This document shows positions 52,036-64,000 of a stretch of DNA of 64,000 bases, in pieces. The stretch's first letter is position 1; every line of letters begins with the position of its first letter. The position numbers were made by a program, and so were the translations under genes. Origin of the DNA: Rachicladosporium sp. CCFEE 5018 (lineage: Eukaryota > Ascomycota > Dothideomycetes > Cladosporiales > Cladosporiaceae). Under the pieces are notes generated by a model. That model was not told where the DNA came from. It worked only from the letters and a program-made list of their open reading frames with translations, and ran no database searches. The stretch spans positions 248,001-312,000 of the forward strand of contig KZ111140.1 in assembly GCA_002077045.2 (NCBI GenBank), in the 5' to 3' direction.

Positions 52036-52743
52036 CCGTGACCTGGGTTTTCCAGTCATGCAAGAGAGATCCTGTGATCAGAAACGAGAGACACATGGGC
52101 TATGCAATTAATCGAGAAGTCATGTGATACGAGTTCAGGGCTGGCTGTTGTCGTAGCTCATCTGAGTTGCTCTGGGGCCGTCCGCAACCTCCGAGAGCAG
52201 CAATGCCATGCTCGAATATTCTCGGACTCCCTTCGTTTTCTAATCGGAAGACCACAAGTCGCTCTTCATCACTATAAACATTTCTATACCCCTTTGTGAT
52301 GTCCTACAAATGACATAGCGGTACCGCTTTGATGGGTATGAGACTGTCTTCAGAGACGGCTTGCAGAGTGTTATCTCGACGGCACGTCGAGGGCAGCATC
52401 CGCATGCAAGTGTACTGTGAACGAGCACGAGCGGCTAGCGTCCAATCGCAGAGAATCGCATTGCTTCACGGATGTTATCGCATGGCGGTGGCATCTGCAG
52501 ACCCGTTTCTCTCACTCACTGGCTGTCCTTTCACGGACCACGTACATTCACAGGTGAGCATACTGGCCATGACTGTCGATATGATTCGCTGTGTTGTCAC
52601 AAGCTGTAAGTACGAGAGGGACTGAAGGATGCGTCGTCCTTGTTTGCTACCAGTGCCGAACAAAATCAGGTCCAGATAGCTCTCGGGGTCATCACTTACT
52701 GTACACTCTTTCTAGCAGCTGAGTACCAGCCAATCAGCCTACC
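52036..52743. other. Intergenic, no gene recognised
   Basis: About 700 bp between the vWA and AIG2-like genes; short frames only. Confidence 0.4.
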
Positions 52744-53835
52744 ATGGCCCCCAATCATGAAATCTCGTCATCTGATGGCGAACGCGATGCGATACCACTC
52801 ACCGCTACTGCGAACCTAAGCCTCGGGCACGACAATGCAGCCGATGCCAGAGTCACCTCCAACCAAGTTCACCAGCGTCTCGGCGATCCGATTGCGCAGG
52901 TCCAGAATGCCACTCTAGCCAGTAGACCGTCTCGATCGCCCTTCCCTCGCTATTTCGACCCCGAGAACCCTGATGCGGACCATCATGTGCACCTGCCCTA
53001 CTCGCAGCCTCAGGCCAGACTCCTATTGACTTCGCAGCTTCCCGTCAGCTCCCCTGAGCCGGTACCTCACTCTCTTCAATCGGCCCTCGCCAACCGCTTT
53101 CCAGCACACCGTTTCGAAGCCGGAGGTGATCTCGATCCGAACGAAATGCCACCAATCTTTCTACACGACGTCCTAATGCTTCCTGGCTCACTCGCGAACA
53201 TCATTGGCAAAGCTTCACCACAGGACATCATCCATCAACTTACACCAGCTCGTGTCAATGGTCTCAGGACGTTCGTCCAGCCGAAGACGACACTACCTAT
53301 CCTCTCGCCGTACATCATTCCAGGACAAAGCGCGCACGGCCTACTTTTCTTCGGCTCTGGTCGACGTTCACGCAAGCGGATTGAACGACACTACCAGCCC
53401 AGCGCTCAGAGGGTGGAGGTTGAGGCAACGTACGAGGTAGTCGTTGCGGGTCGTGATGAGGGACAAGAGACGCGCCTAGAGCAACGCACCGTCATGGCTT
53501 CAGTCTATGTGTGGTCGTGCTCTCTGTTCCACTTCGCTGCAGAGCCTGATGGTAGTCGAGGCTGGACACTGGAGGACTTCCTGGCGGGTACGTACGACGC
53601 ACAGACTATCTACTATGACTACGAGGATCCGGAGTATTACTTCCACGGCTTGAGGGAGGAGGGCGCGTTCGAGCTTACTGGACCGACTGCTGAGATTCCC
53701 AAGCGTGTAGAAGTCGAGATGGGCTCAGACCTCGAGGCTGAAGAAGCCGGAAAAGCAGTGGCGGTGTCAATGATTGGATGTTTCGTAAGCGTGGAGGACA
53801 TATGTGACGAGACTGTTGGGGATGGTAAGGGCTGA
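52744..53835 (+). CDS. AIG2/gamma-glutamylcyclotransferase-like protein
   Basis: 363 residues, one exon. After a disordered N-terminus the fold starts at about residue 135 with PPIFLHDVLMLPGSLANII, continues with LTPARVNGLRTFVQP and LPILSPYIIPGQSAHGLLFFG. These are the Y/H-G-x-L-type strand, the PAxLxGY-type turn and the YPxxxP..G strand of the GGCT/AIG2 superfamily. An insertion with acidic and Arg-rich parts follows. Members cleave gamma-glutamyl amines; I do not see the catalytic Glu clearly, so activity is uncertain. Confidence 0.7.
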   Translation: MAPNHEISSSDGERDAIPLTATANLSLGHDNAADARVTSNQVHQRLGDPIAQVQNATLASRPSRSPFPRYFDPENPDADHHVHLPYSQPQARLLLTSQLPVSSPEPVPHSLQSALANRFPAHRFEAGGDLDPNEMPPIFLHDVLMLPGSLANIIGKASPQDIIHQLTPARVNGLRTFVQPKTTLPILSPYIIPGQSAHGLLFFGSGRRSRKRIERHYQPSAQRVEVEATYEVVVAGRDEGQETRLEQRTVMASVYVWSCSLFHFAAEPDGSRGWTLEDFLAGTYDAQTIYYDYEDPEYYFHGLREEGAFELTGPTAEIPKRVEVEMGSDLEAEEAGKAVAVSMIGCFVSVEDICDETVGDGKG

Positions 53836-54064
53836 GATCGATTATGAGTAACTTGTTGGATATTGAAATGGTGACCTTGAGCCTTTCGACCGATTTCCTT
53901 GCACTGACGCACACATCTGCTCTGATTGCTTGACCGTCCGTGTCGAAATTAGTAGCACTGACGGCGCACGTCCTAAGCACATCATGGAGGCGCGCCTCGC
54001 CGATGTTTTGACGTCCAGCTCACGGTGACCTAGACATAGGTCTACAGCCTGTGAGTACATCATT

Positions 54065-55583
54065 TCAGAGCTTCACGCCGCTTGTCTGCCCTTGCCACGC
54101 CTTGGCCGCCCATTCTTCGACATCCTGGAACAGCTCTGCAGGTTTCTCCATCGCCTAGTGTACGGTCAGCAACGTCTGCAGTGAATCCTTAATTTTACGT
54201 ACCGCGAAGTGGCCTCCACTGTCATGCTGGCTATAGTGCACTAAGTTACCTAGCGTAGCCGCCCAGCTACCAGGGACAGGGAAGATATCCTTCGGGAAGA
54301 ACGAGTAGCCGAGAGGCTTGTCGGTAAAGGCGCTCTTTGCCGGGGTCTTGTTAGGCATGAACTACGTTGGACATGTCAGAATCTGCACAGTACTGTCGTG
54401 TATCAATCCGATCTCACTGAGGTGACTTGGCCTTGACGGGGACGTCCTTCGCTTCCATTAGTTTCCTACGAAAAGTCAGCATAGCATACGATCAAGTCCA
54501 TGCTCCTGGTTCAATGAGCTTACACCACGGTATGGGTAGATGCATCGAGGGAATGTATCTGTCAAATAGTAGAGGGTCACGCTCTCGAGTATACGATCCA
54601 ATGGCGGATCTTCGTCTGTCCACTGGAGAATATTAGCTCTGTCATGCGGATTGATCGATGCTCCCGATCATTACTTCAAGGAACTTCTCCCCTATCCTGC
54701 AAGTACAGTCAGCGGTGGGTTATGCCCTCCCATGGGCACTCAGCACTCACCAACTCAGCATTGCAATAGGACTCGCACTTAGCGCCAGGCCAATTGTAGC
54801 AGTCCTTGATCCATGCTCGAACGCATACGCAGATCCCGTACTCATGAAATCATTCACCCGAGGTAAAGCTTCCTTCTCCAAAGCGCTCACCTCCAGCTCC
54901 GCGTGGTTCTCCGGCGGAGGCATGCTGATCATGTTGAGATGAAATCCCACGCACGCATCAGATCTCGAGGCCTGTGTACGGCTGACTCTAGATCCGAGAT
55001 CGCCTCCCTGCGCAAGGTACGCAGCGAAGCCGAGACCGCGCATCAACTTGTCTAGGCACAACGAAGCTTGAACCATGCCGTAGTCCTGGTCAAGAGGTGG
55101 ACCCGAGCTGTAAGCGTAGCCTGGTAGTGACGGGACAATGATGTGATACGGCGAGGTCTCTGGCGTGTACTTCCTCTTCACCAGATCGAGCATGTCAAGG
55201 AACTCTAGAACACTGCCTGGCCAGCCGTGGTAGAAGGCGATCGGGATTGCGCCTTTCTTCTGAGAGTACAGCGCAATGAAGTGAACGTCGATAGTAATTC
55301 CGCCATCGTCTGTAATTGGCACAGTGAAGTTCGGATATGAGTTGATGCGGTCTTCATGCTTTCTCCAGTCGAACGAGGTGGACCAGACTTCTTTGGCGTT
55401 CGCGAGCCATTCGCGCTTCATGCCATACCGACGTCCGGCACCGGTGTTCTCGAAGGATGCTGTGCCAATGGGCGAGAGCTTCACCAGATCCTTGAGCAGT
55501 TGCAACTTCTCCTCTGAAGCATGAGCTCTGAATGGTTTGGGGGAGATGGTGGCGCCTGAAGGAGCGATAGAGTAGTCCGCCAT
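54065..55583 (-). CDS. Epoxide hydrolase (microsomal/EHN type)
   Basis: Alpha/beta hydrolase opening epoxides to diols. Start at 55583 (MADYSIAPSGATISPKPF). The N-terminal EHN region covers about 1-110, then HGWPG (oxyanion hole, about 120) and GGDLGS with the nucleophilic Asp (about 193). The reading continues after splicing as IGEKFLE, WTDEDPPLDRILESV, TFPRCIYPYRG, KTPAKSAFTDKPLGYSFFPKDIFPVP. The last exons include HDSGGHFA, the catalytic His, and AMEKPAELFQDVEEW, ending at 54065. At least five exons; the exon between PYRG and PNKTPAK is the least certain. Nothing suggests it is broken. Confidence 0.88.
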
Positions 55584-56388
55584 AGTCAATCAAAGCAAAG
55601 GGCACCGCTGAGAGATCGCTACTAATGTGTGGTATAGAAATGCACTCGACCTACCGTGCAAGCGGTAGGGAGGCCCCTCCTGTCTTTATACCCGCGTCTG
55701 GATCCGTCTGTCGTGATGGCTTTACCTCTCTCGCCCCACTCCATCGAGCATCCGCGGCATAGCTGGCAATTGATGATGTAGCTTACCAAGTCAGACGATG
55801 ATCTTTGCTACTTCTATCTACCGCAGTGGCATCGTTATCCAGTGCTTAGGTGATGAATGTTAACTCCTAGACGGTGTTGTCGAAGGGCGGTGTCAGCGCG
55901 GAGTTCAGCCAAGATTGCAGTTCGAACGCCGAGCTATGGCAATGTCACCGGACGGCTTCACGACCTGAGGTATTTGCTATACATGCTGAGATTGAAAAGT
56001 AATCCTGATCACCCTGGTCTATTTGGCCATTCACCAGGAACATCCGCCACTAAACGGACGGCCCCCAAAACGGTCGCTTACGACCATCGCCGCTTGATGC
56101 ACAATCCTGCATCTTCCTCTTGTGCTCTTGCCACGATATGCACACATGTACCAGAGGAACTTGACGAAGTAGGCCGCCTCAACGTCTTGTAATCCGACTC
56201 AGTGGTCAGCTCTCACCTACCCAGTACTTCGGCACATATCCTCTACCGGAGCCGATGTGCTATGCGCAGACCAGTCACTGTCACTGATGGTTGCCGCAAA
56301 ATCCATCGCCCATTATTGACTATGCGATTATTCGAGGCTACCCACGTGCGCTCGACGCATTCGAGATCCCACGCCAAAGCTGCTCGAC
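55584..56388. other. Intergenic, no gene recognised
   Basis: Contains the presumed promoter of the epoxide hydrolase gene and the 3' flank of the GH16 gene. Short frames without recognisable content. Confidence 0.4.
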
Positions 56389-57480
56389 TCAGCTGATGCT
56401 CAACAGTAAGCTTACGACCAGCCAGGCGAACCGGGAAAGCACAATTAGCCCAATCTGTGGAGCGCCACTGGCATGCGTCGGACTTGTCGCGCCTGTCGAA
56501 CTATTCGCTTGCGACGGCGGCGGATTGAAGAAGAATGTTGGCTTTCCATCCAGAGTGGGCGGTCCCGATTGCTCCGGGATCGGACAGACAGTCACCGCGC
56601 CATCACACCCCGGTATCTCCTCACCACCGGCGACGTTGAAGTACGCCTTCACGTAAGCGATCGCGGTCATCGCGTCCTCCGTCGGCGGTCCCATACTCCA
56701 CCCTCCGTTCCCGTTACTCCAATGTGACAGCAATAGATGCCCAGGCGCGTCCGGAACATTCTCAGTATAGGTACTGATCTTCACACCATCGAGGTAGAAG
56801 TTCACGCGGGCTGGCAGCCAGTCGTAGCGGTACTCGTGATACTCGTCTAATAGCGCCAGGCCCGCGTCGTACTTTTGATAAGTCGATGTGCCAGCTGCAT
56901 CGAAGCCATGCGCTGCAGCTGCGCCGGATTGCAAGATCGTGTTTACAATGGAAGCGTTCTTCGAAAGGTACTCGACATCGATCTCTTGCGTGTCGTTGCG
57001 GTACCAGAAAAAAGCTGAGCACGTTCCGTTGACGCCAGTGACTTTCATCCCGACCCTGAAAGTGCCGTAGAAGATGTCTGTGCGGTTCGTGGCTAGCTCT
57101 GCGCCAGTCACTATGCCATCCACGAGATCTTTGCGAACAACAAGCTGCAAACCGGGATCACCGCCTCGGGCACCTGGGCCACTCCATGTCCCATCAGGCA
57201 GCGGGTTCGGGACGATGTTCTCTAGTAGGTTCGACCTGCCATAAGCTCCACGTGACTGTGCCGCCGTCTGATTCCAGATCTGCGGCTGCCATGTGGTCCC
57301 CTCAATCCCGGAGTAGGCGACCGAGGAGATGTGTAGGAATTCGGTTTCAATCGAGTGCGTGAAGAAGGTCGCAGTGTAATTGGAGGTCTGAAGGGAGAAC
57401 CCGCATTCGCATACTGCGTAGGCGTGCGTGATCAGAGTAAGTACGAGGTTGGAGACAGAGACAGTCTTGCGAGCCGTCAT
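56389..57480 (-). CDS. GH16 cell-wall glucanase/transglycosylase-like, GPI-anchored
   Basis: 363 residues. N-terminal hydrophobic signal segment (SNLVLTLITHAYAV), GH16 concanavalin-like fold, catalytic motif EIDVEYL near residue 165 (the E-x-D-x-E pair), several N-glycosylation sites, and a C-terminal Ser/Thr-rich stretch. It ends in a hydrophobic tail (IGLIVLSRFAWLVVSLLLSIS), suggesting a GPI anchor. Probably acts on beta-glucans at the wall or on chitin-glucan linkages; the exact substrate cannot be read from the sequence. Cysteines CDGAVTVC near the C-terminus are typical of fungal members. Confidence 0.88.
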   Translation of the reverse strand: MTARKTVSVSNLVLTLITHAYAVCECGFSLQTSNYTATFFTHSIETEFLHISSVAYSGIEGTTWQPQIWNQTAAQSRGAYGRSNLLENIVPNPLPDGTWSGPGARGGDPGLQLVVRKDLVDGIVTGAELATNRTDIFYGTFRVGMKVTGVNGTCSAFFWYRNDTQEIDVEYLSKNASIVNTILQSGAAAAHGFDAAGTSTYQKYDAGLALLDEYHEYRYDWLPARVNFYLDGVKISTYTENVPDAPGHLLLSHWSNGNGGWSMGPPTEDAMTAIAYVKAYFNVAGGEEIPGCDGAVTVCPIPEQSGPPTLDGKPTFFFNPPPSQANSSTGATSPTHASGAPQIGLIVLSRFAWLVVSLLLSIS

Positions 57481-57975
57481 ACTTGCGCCAGAAAACTGAA
57501 CGAATTGGCTGTTGTGCTGCTTTCGGGTGTAATCATGAACTTGACGCCTGCCGAGTTGTTGTCGATCGGAGCTGGAATCGCCAAAATATCAAGCGCGATA
57601 TTCACTGACCATGCACCAGGGTCCCTGCAGCCATCCGCCGTTGTACAACGCGAGATCAACGGTGACGACAACGACTGACGTCGAACGCCATACATGCTGT
57701 ACCAAGGAGTCGGGTGTGACACGTCCACGATTGTCACTTTGGACTGGAAGGTGCGGCTCACTGATCCGTGAAGCACCTCAATTTTCAAGAGATTAGCAAA
57801 ATGCTTGCGCAGAGCTACAGATAGCAATATATCGTGCGCCTCTTTCGTGGTAGCTTTTACTGCCGTGCGCCATTCGCTCGTAACGTCATTCATCATGCAC
57901 TTCCGTGCCCAGCCAGATGCCAACAGATCCGTATGTATGTCCACCTCACGACGCCATGGCGCCTTACGTGTGCTC

Positions 57976-60900
57976 TCACAAGAAGCCAGATTCCGACAGT
58001 AATCTGCACACCCGGTCAGCGTCTCACTCAGCAGCGATGTCTTAATCGAATACACTCACCTCGCAATCTTCTCATCCTCCCTCTCCCTCGGCTCAACGTG
58101 CAGACTCCGCTCATACATCTCATGCACATCCCCGGCAGTCTGCATATTATGCAAAATATACTCCTGCAGCTCCGGCACAGCCTGCAGTCCGTAAGGCACG
58201 TTCTGATACTGCTGGATATCCCTAATGACCTCTGCAGTCTTGGCCCGCTTCGCAAAATTGATAAGCTGACTCTTCTTAATGATACTCGGGATGCCATCTT
58301 CAATAAATGTCAAATCCGTGAGATAGATGCCGAAAAATGGTATGCAGGGCGGGACGGCTTTTTGCAGCGCTTCGCGGTACTCGAGGAAGTTCTTCGTGGA
58401 GCCCATAAGTTTGCGCATGGATTCGAGGACTTGGGTCGTGCGGGCGTTGACTTGCTGCCAGGTGCGGTTGAGGCGGTGGATGGGCGCGGAGCCGAGCGCG
58501 GAGATGATGGAGGTTAGGCAGGAGAAGTTGCTCAGAAAGCGGCATTTGTCGGCTATGGCGACGAAGTGCTTGATCACTACTACGCGGCGTTTGACGTCTG
58601 CTTGCGTGAGGATCATCTGCGCAACCCAGTTTGTGAGTTGATTGGAGTGGAGGATGAGAGCTTTGACATTCGCGGCTGGGTCGAGGGTAGGGTCGCCGAC
58701 TTTCTTGTGCCAGGTTTTGTTGAGGCATTCGGTGGGTTTTATCTTGCCGTAGAGGCGGGACTCGATGATTGTGAGTTGGCGGGCGAATTCGAGGGCGTCT
58801 ATGTCGAGGAATTTGAGCTTCTTCATGTTTTTTGGGACGATCGGGGGAGGTGCTTGAGAGTTCATTGTGAGAATTAGCTTCTTGCTGGAAGCATCTTGGC
58901 CGCGCATTCGCTGCTCGATAGCTGTCATTAGTGGACCAGCTCCTGGCGTGCTTGTGGACTGTACAGTGTCCTTTGCGAAGTTGTACACCCGCTGCATGAG
59001 CTGCTGGCTAGCCTCGTCGCTGCCCTCCATCCAGTAGGTGTCGAACCACGACTTCAGGATGTTGACCACTCGAAAGCGGATCGGCTTCTGCTTCTTGTCA
59101 ACCCAAGTCTGCAGGTTCGGACCTGCTAAGCCAGGTGGTGGCTGTAAGGTCCATCGCTTGACTAGCATGTCAAACAGCTCAGGAGCTGTAGTGAACGATC
59201 GATACGTGAGTAGAAATGTGTTGTTGAAGTGCGAGTCCAGCCGATCGTGCCTCGTCAATTGCTCGACGAGAGCAGTCAAAGTACCTCCACGAAGCTGCGG
59301 AACCTCAGTCTTGGTATCGTACGCTATCTCGCCCTCGTGGTCCAGCTGTAGATATTCAGGAACTTCCTCAGCATCTCGCGGCGTCGCAGGCACTTCGCCG
59401 AAGAATCGCTTGACCTTCGAGTTCTCGACATTGCGCTGCATGTCTGCCGCCGGATTGGCGCCATCCGGATACGATTTCGACTGCCCGATATCTGCCAGCA
59501 TCTGCGGCCGCAGACTGCTCGAGCCATTGCGGATATGTGATTCGTAAGCTGCGCCTCCATCGGTCAAGCGATGTGGATCTCGCTCAATGCCATGCTCCGA
59601 AATCATCAATTCTGATAGTAGCTGCAATGAGAAGAGGATTTGCGACGCGGACGTATCGAGGTCCCGCCCGATAGACCTCACTCTGTTGAGACGCTCTTCG
59701 AGCGAGCTGCCGCGCACTTCTGCCCACTCGTCTGCAAGAGGACTCGCCACTGCTTGACATGCCATCACCAAATCCGATGCAGAATCGTACAGTTTTTGCT
59801 TCTGCTCGGCAAAGTCATTGATCTGCGGATTCGTGAAGTCCGATCCCAAGGGTGCTAGATTAATCGACTCCACTGTAGACAGGTACGGTCGGCACACTTC
59901 GATCACTTGACTACCTTGCCGACAGATATTGTCGCCAATCTTGCGATGCTTTTGAGGCGTAATAAGCTTCTCCCGCAAGATCAGATGCTCGTCCAGCCTC
60001 CGAATACTCGTCACAACAAGCCTCTTCAAATCCTCCATCCGTTCCAGCAAAGCCTGATCCAGCTGCGCCGTAGGCTCCGTTACAGCATCCGGCTCATCAT
60101 CCATGAAAGACATAGAAGCCATCGGATCCTTCGCCAACAACCCATTGCTCTGCCAGTTTGCCGCAATTCTATTTCCAGACACAAACCCCGGCGTCAAGCG
60201 GGGGATGTCTTCCCCACGCTGCTGCCGTGCCACTTCCACAAACCCATACACGCCGTGTAGCACGCCGTCGGCTTCCTGCAGACACTTGGCTTGCGAGTCT
60301 GGTGCTGGCCAGTCCGCGGCGGCGATGTGGGAGGACAGGACCAGCTTGGAGAAACGCGACATCATCTCGCGGAAGTGCGGGTAGAGGGCTTTATTGGTCG
60401 AGATGATGGAAGGGTTGCCGGAATGGTTGTCGGTTGTGCCGGATCCGGCGGCGAGCAGCAGGCGCAGGTGGTCCGAGATGTCCTCGGCACGGCGGACGTA
60501 CTCTGAGCGCTCGCGGTTGTTGATGACTTCTCGGTAGCGCTGGATGGCTCGGCGTATGTCCTCCATCATGGCATTCCAGGTGAGTGGTACGGCATACGCG
60601 TCGTCGAAAAAGCGCCGAGGTGGCAATGAAGTCGTGGACAACGCGGCAGGTGCGTTGGCAAAGGAAGTCATCGTTGTACCAATCGGCGGGATGCCCTGTT
60701 GAATTGCGGAGAAAGATGGGTTGTTCATGCTGGCGAGATTCGATTGCGACCGGTTCGTTGATACTGCATTGAGTGAGTCCATTGACGTGGCTGGTGACAC
60801 GCCATCTGATAAGTACGACCGACGACGACGATGCTAGAATGAAATCGCGTTAGTCCCATTTCTAAGACATGAGAGAATAATCAGTAGAGATCTACTCACG

Positions 60901-61544
60901 CTCGAATGCTTCGATCCATTAGTATACGAAGTCTCCTCCGTCTCCGAAGCCGAAGCATAATCCGTCTCATCATCACGCTCATACCCCGGCGCCATAATAT
61001 CAGCAGGCGGCCTTGTCTGATCCGGGATGTAGATATTCGTCCGATCCAGCGGCCCAGACTCGTTGCTCGAAGTAGGCGCCTCGAGAGGCAACTCCATTCT
61101 ACTATCCCCCGTCAAAGTGTTGAAGTAGAATAACCTCCCATCGGGCGTAGCCTGCGGTATCCAGAACGCCGCCTCTTCCTGCGTACTAGTAGGCAGCGCA
61201 TCGTGCTCCGCCAGACTGCCATTCACAGCTCCCCTGCCAAAGCTAGCATCCAGTCTTATCTCGTGTTCGCCGAACTCGTCCTCTGACTCCTCCGTCTCGG
61301 ACTCCTGCCCTCGAAGTCCGCTGCCATCGTCGAAAGACGACACAACTGCGCAGTAATTGCTCGGAAACCAGCCTCGTACGCCATTGATCACTCCGTCCCA
61401 CCATCCGCTCTCGAGCTGTGTTATGACTTGTATAATGTCGCCTTGGCGGAAGCTTAGGCTCGTCCGGTCGTCTGCATCGTAGTCGTAGAGTGCGCGGACG
61501 TAGAGCTGGCCAGCTGGCGACACAGTACTGGCGAGGCCGTTCAT
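57976..61544 (-). CDS. CDC25: Cdc25-type Ras guanine-nucleotide exchange factor
   Basis: Activates Ras in the cAMP/PKA and morphogenesis pathways at the membrane. Exons 61544-60900, 60833-58060 and a 28-nt last exon 58003-57976; 1148 residues. SH3 domain at about 15-70 (VRALYDYDADD, GWWDGVINGVRGWFPSNY), a WW-like segment near 125-155 (WIPQATPDGRLFYFN), RasGEF-N at about 730-860 (GTLTALVEQLTRHDRLD, FLLTYRSF) and the catalytic domain at about 885-1110 (LDIDALEFARQLT, FGIYLTDLTFIEDGIP). The final micro-exon gives LLSESGFL, the usual family C-terminus; without it the frame would end prematurely at IAR within the donor GTGAGT. Confidence 0.92.
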
Positions 61545-64000
61545 AGCGGCGGACGTGTAGCAGCTTCCTCGGAAGGTGTCGCTCTCTCACGACTGAAGTC
61601 CTTCAACTTTGCGCTTCCAAGACCTGCTGAAACCGCAGTCGCCGAACTTGGCTAGGACGCGATTCACGCGGTCGTGGCGTGCAGGCCGGACCTGTCTGTT
61701 CGAACTCCACTGCTGTCGTATCCGCCACCTGAGGCGGCGTGTCTAGGCTAAGTGATGAAGCTGTCACTGGAATGCTGCGCCGTCCTGGGGGAAGATCCGG
61801 GTATATACGCCAGTCATGGGACGATGTCCTCCTGAGAACAGCGACACTTATGTCGCACGCCAGCTGAGCGAGTGGATGGGCTCACAAGTAAGCCATTTGC
61901 TTAGAGTGGAAGACTATGCATGAACGATATACGCGCAAAGTGCTGGTTTGGGACGGTCATTCGCTGCAGCGAGGCGCGAGACGTGCGAGTGCGGGTATGC
62001 CCGAGACGGATCTTGTCCACTCTCCTCGGAATAATAACAACATAGCCGCGAAAGCTGTCAAGTGACTACATATATAAATGCTACATTGTCAAGCATCGCG
62101 CCACATGGATCGATGGTCAGCCGACACGACAAGCGGCAGAGGAGGTTCGCTCGTGCAGTCCCATGAAGTGACCAGCTTGATTCTGCTCTTATACTCAGCG
62201 TTGCTTTCTCAGACGCGACGACTACCATAGCCTGGGAGATCTCTGGACTGGGCGAGCTTTCATGCTCGCGTACACATAAACTCGACCGTCAAGTCCCTAT
62301 CGCTGCTGAGCCTCGGATCATCTCACCTACCTGCTATATCCGGCATCTGCTTATCGACCGTTCGCAGCCATCGAAAACGGTGCAAGCATGGCGAAAGCAA
62401 GGCGATGCAACTTCTCCCCCGCCATCGCATTGTAGAGCCTCACTTTGCACGTGACAGCATGGACTTGTCTCACCGGACTCCACTCCTTCTCCGAAGGGCG
62501 ACACATGCAGAGCGAGCGAAGCCGATGGAGGGGTGGAAGTGGCGCGTGGGGCAATATCGCGGATGCAAGTTGTGCTGCGGCGATAGCAGGTCTGAAGCGG
62601 ATGTAGCGATACGGTACCTGCAGTGTTGATGGCCTCTATCCCGACTCCCCACTGAAGGGCGGAGGGGCATTGCGCGTCTGGCCAAAATGCTTCCTACGCG
62701 GCCAAGACTGGCGAATTAATCCTTCTCGCATCCCTAGCCATGGCTCGAATAGCCCGCGCTCTCTGTCACGTGTGATTTCGTCACACATCCAACGGCTCAA
62801 ACCCCATTACAAACAGACCAGTACCATCCTCGTTTTTAGCTCGCGAAATCGAAATTCCAAAGGACCAAGGTCCAAGGACGAGACTCCCATTTGCGCACCC
62901 CCACCGCCTAGCAACTCCGAGAGCATGGCAAGTGGGGCCTGTCACCCCGGACGGCAGCCGAGATGACCAGAAGCCGTTTCGTGTGCCGTGCCGTGAGATC
63001 CAAATACAGTAGCAGTAGCAGACCGAACAATAACCGCTCATCAACTCCATCATTACACTACCCCTCTCATCACCCCGCTACACGACGTCAGCCTGATATA
63101 CGCTGCGTTCCAGCACGGCGGTAAGCGACGTTCACATGTTGTAATGGCAAGGCAGTTGGTGTGCAGTGCGGTCAGAGAAGCGGTCGGAAACGCGCTATGG
63201 ACTTTTCGATGGAAGTTCGATTGCAGTAGCGTTTGCTGTGGAGTTGCCAAGGGCGCTCTAGGGGAGCTGCCACCCGTCGCGCTAGTGGCACAGGAACAGG
63301 GAGTTGGGATGGGAGATCGTGGAAGCGATACGAGTCGAATCTATTATGGTGATGCTGGTATGCTGATGTTTGCGCCCCCAGCTACATGTGCAGGTTGTAG
63401 TCATTATTATCAGGAGCTCTCGAGGTGGGCTTTAACGGCGTGGCCAAATGCGATGTTGTCAACGCAAGGGAGGCTCAATTGATCACGGCCGGAGAATAGA
63501 AGGAGGGGCTGCTGCATGACGATTCAAAACGAGGCTGGATCGGGATTACGACCGCGGCGGGGGGCTCATCGGCGCCACGCGAGTCATCTTGCCTTCACCG
63601 CGTTTGATGAATGATGATGGTGAAGTGGATGGCCGAACCGACCATTGCCGTGGTATGCGGTGATGGAGTCGCATACGTGTGTAGATAGGACGAGAATGCT
63701 GAACCAACGAGAGGGCCAGATGCGAGGAGGCGCAACAGACAGGTAGCGTATGTACTGTAGTAAAGTAGGTAGCCATCGAAGAACGGAGCAGTCGCCGCCC
63801 GTGATTCTTGACGAAATGACAACTCGACGAGTCAAAAGCGACGCGGTGAAGGTGCAGCATGCGATTCGTTGCGCCGGCACGTACATGCACCTTTAACGTT
63901 GTACGTGATGGGATAGAACAAATCGCAGCGTGTGCCAATTGAAATAGTGTTGGCACCCCTGCGCGGAGCCCGTCACGAGGCTGTGGCTGGGCGGGCATTG
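61545..64000. other. 2.4 kb without a recognised gene
   Basis: Upstream of the RasGEF. Short frames on both strands (for example 62670-62966, 63546-63998) lack domains, splice logic or duplicates. Probably promoter, 5' UTR of the RasGEF and flank of a gene outside the window. No tRNA was seen. Confidence 0.45.

Noticed and set aside
57477..58055. 192-codon minus-strand frame between GH16 and RasGEF
   Set aside because: Its 5' part overlaps the last intron and micro-exon of the RasGEF, and no domain or composition supports a separate gene.
61545..64000. Small genes in the right-hand end (for example 62670-62966, 63546-63998)
   Set aside because: Short frames with no domain, splice pattern or duplicate; chance frames are the simplest explanation.

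Overview
The window is nuclear DNA of a filamentous ascomycete. Genes are split by short introns (about 45-60 nt) with GT..AG ends and CTAAC/CTGAC-type branch sites, and proteins such as fungal G-beta, a Cdc25-type RasGEF, cutinase, GH16 glucanase and Rad4/Dpb11 are typical of Pezizomycotina. A dothideomycete (Capnodiales/Mycosphaerellales) is my best guess. The large number of slightly diverged duplicate genes would fit a duplicated or hybrid genome such as that of Hortaea werneckii, but that name is an inference, not something the sequence proves.

Layout. (1) 0.5-1.8 kb: G-protein beta gene (copy A, minus). (2) About 2.2-8.2 kb: a gene-poor, repeat-derived tract. It holds a decayed tyrosine-recombinase-like (DUF3435-type) gene whose surviving 3' half is fused to six tandem Cys/His modules, plus a 43-bp tandem repeat. 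(3) 8.4-15.35 kb: single-copy housekeeping genes: Rad4/Dpb11 BRCT protein, PPIL2 U-box cyclophilin, a Tim17/22/23-family protein and the 5' part of eIF4B, cut off by a 100-N gap. (4) 15.45-26.0 kb, arm A of a large inverted duplication: CCCH zinc-finger protein (truncated by the gap), aprataxin, DUF4211 protein, MFS transporter (broken), cutinase, Apc13-like protein and RPS29. (5) 26.6-36.5 kb spacer: G-beta copy B (its middle lost in a second 100-N gap), phosducin-like protein, two related convergent F-box-like genes and an alpha-arrestin. (6) 37.5-49.2 kb, arm B: the same seven genes in inverted order (RPS29 to the intact CCCH protein). (7) 49.8-61.5 kb: vWA protein, AIG2/GGCT-like protein, epoxide hydrolase, GH16 wall enzyme and Cdc25-like RasGEF. 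(8) 61.6-64 kb: no gene recognised.

Functional themes. Signalling genes cluster loosely: G-beta, its phosducin-like chaperone next door, an alpha-arrestin with PPxY motifs, and a RasGEF. The duplicated arms carry genome-maintenance and translation genes (aprataxin, RPS29, APC/C subunit). Coding sequences in the arms differ by a few percent and intergenic DNA has diverged further. The two G-beta copies differ by only about 1 percent, so at least two duplication ages, or a haplotype/assembly effect, are involved. Both N gaps border or lie in duplicated sequence, so the large-scale order should be treated with caution.
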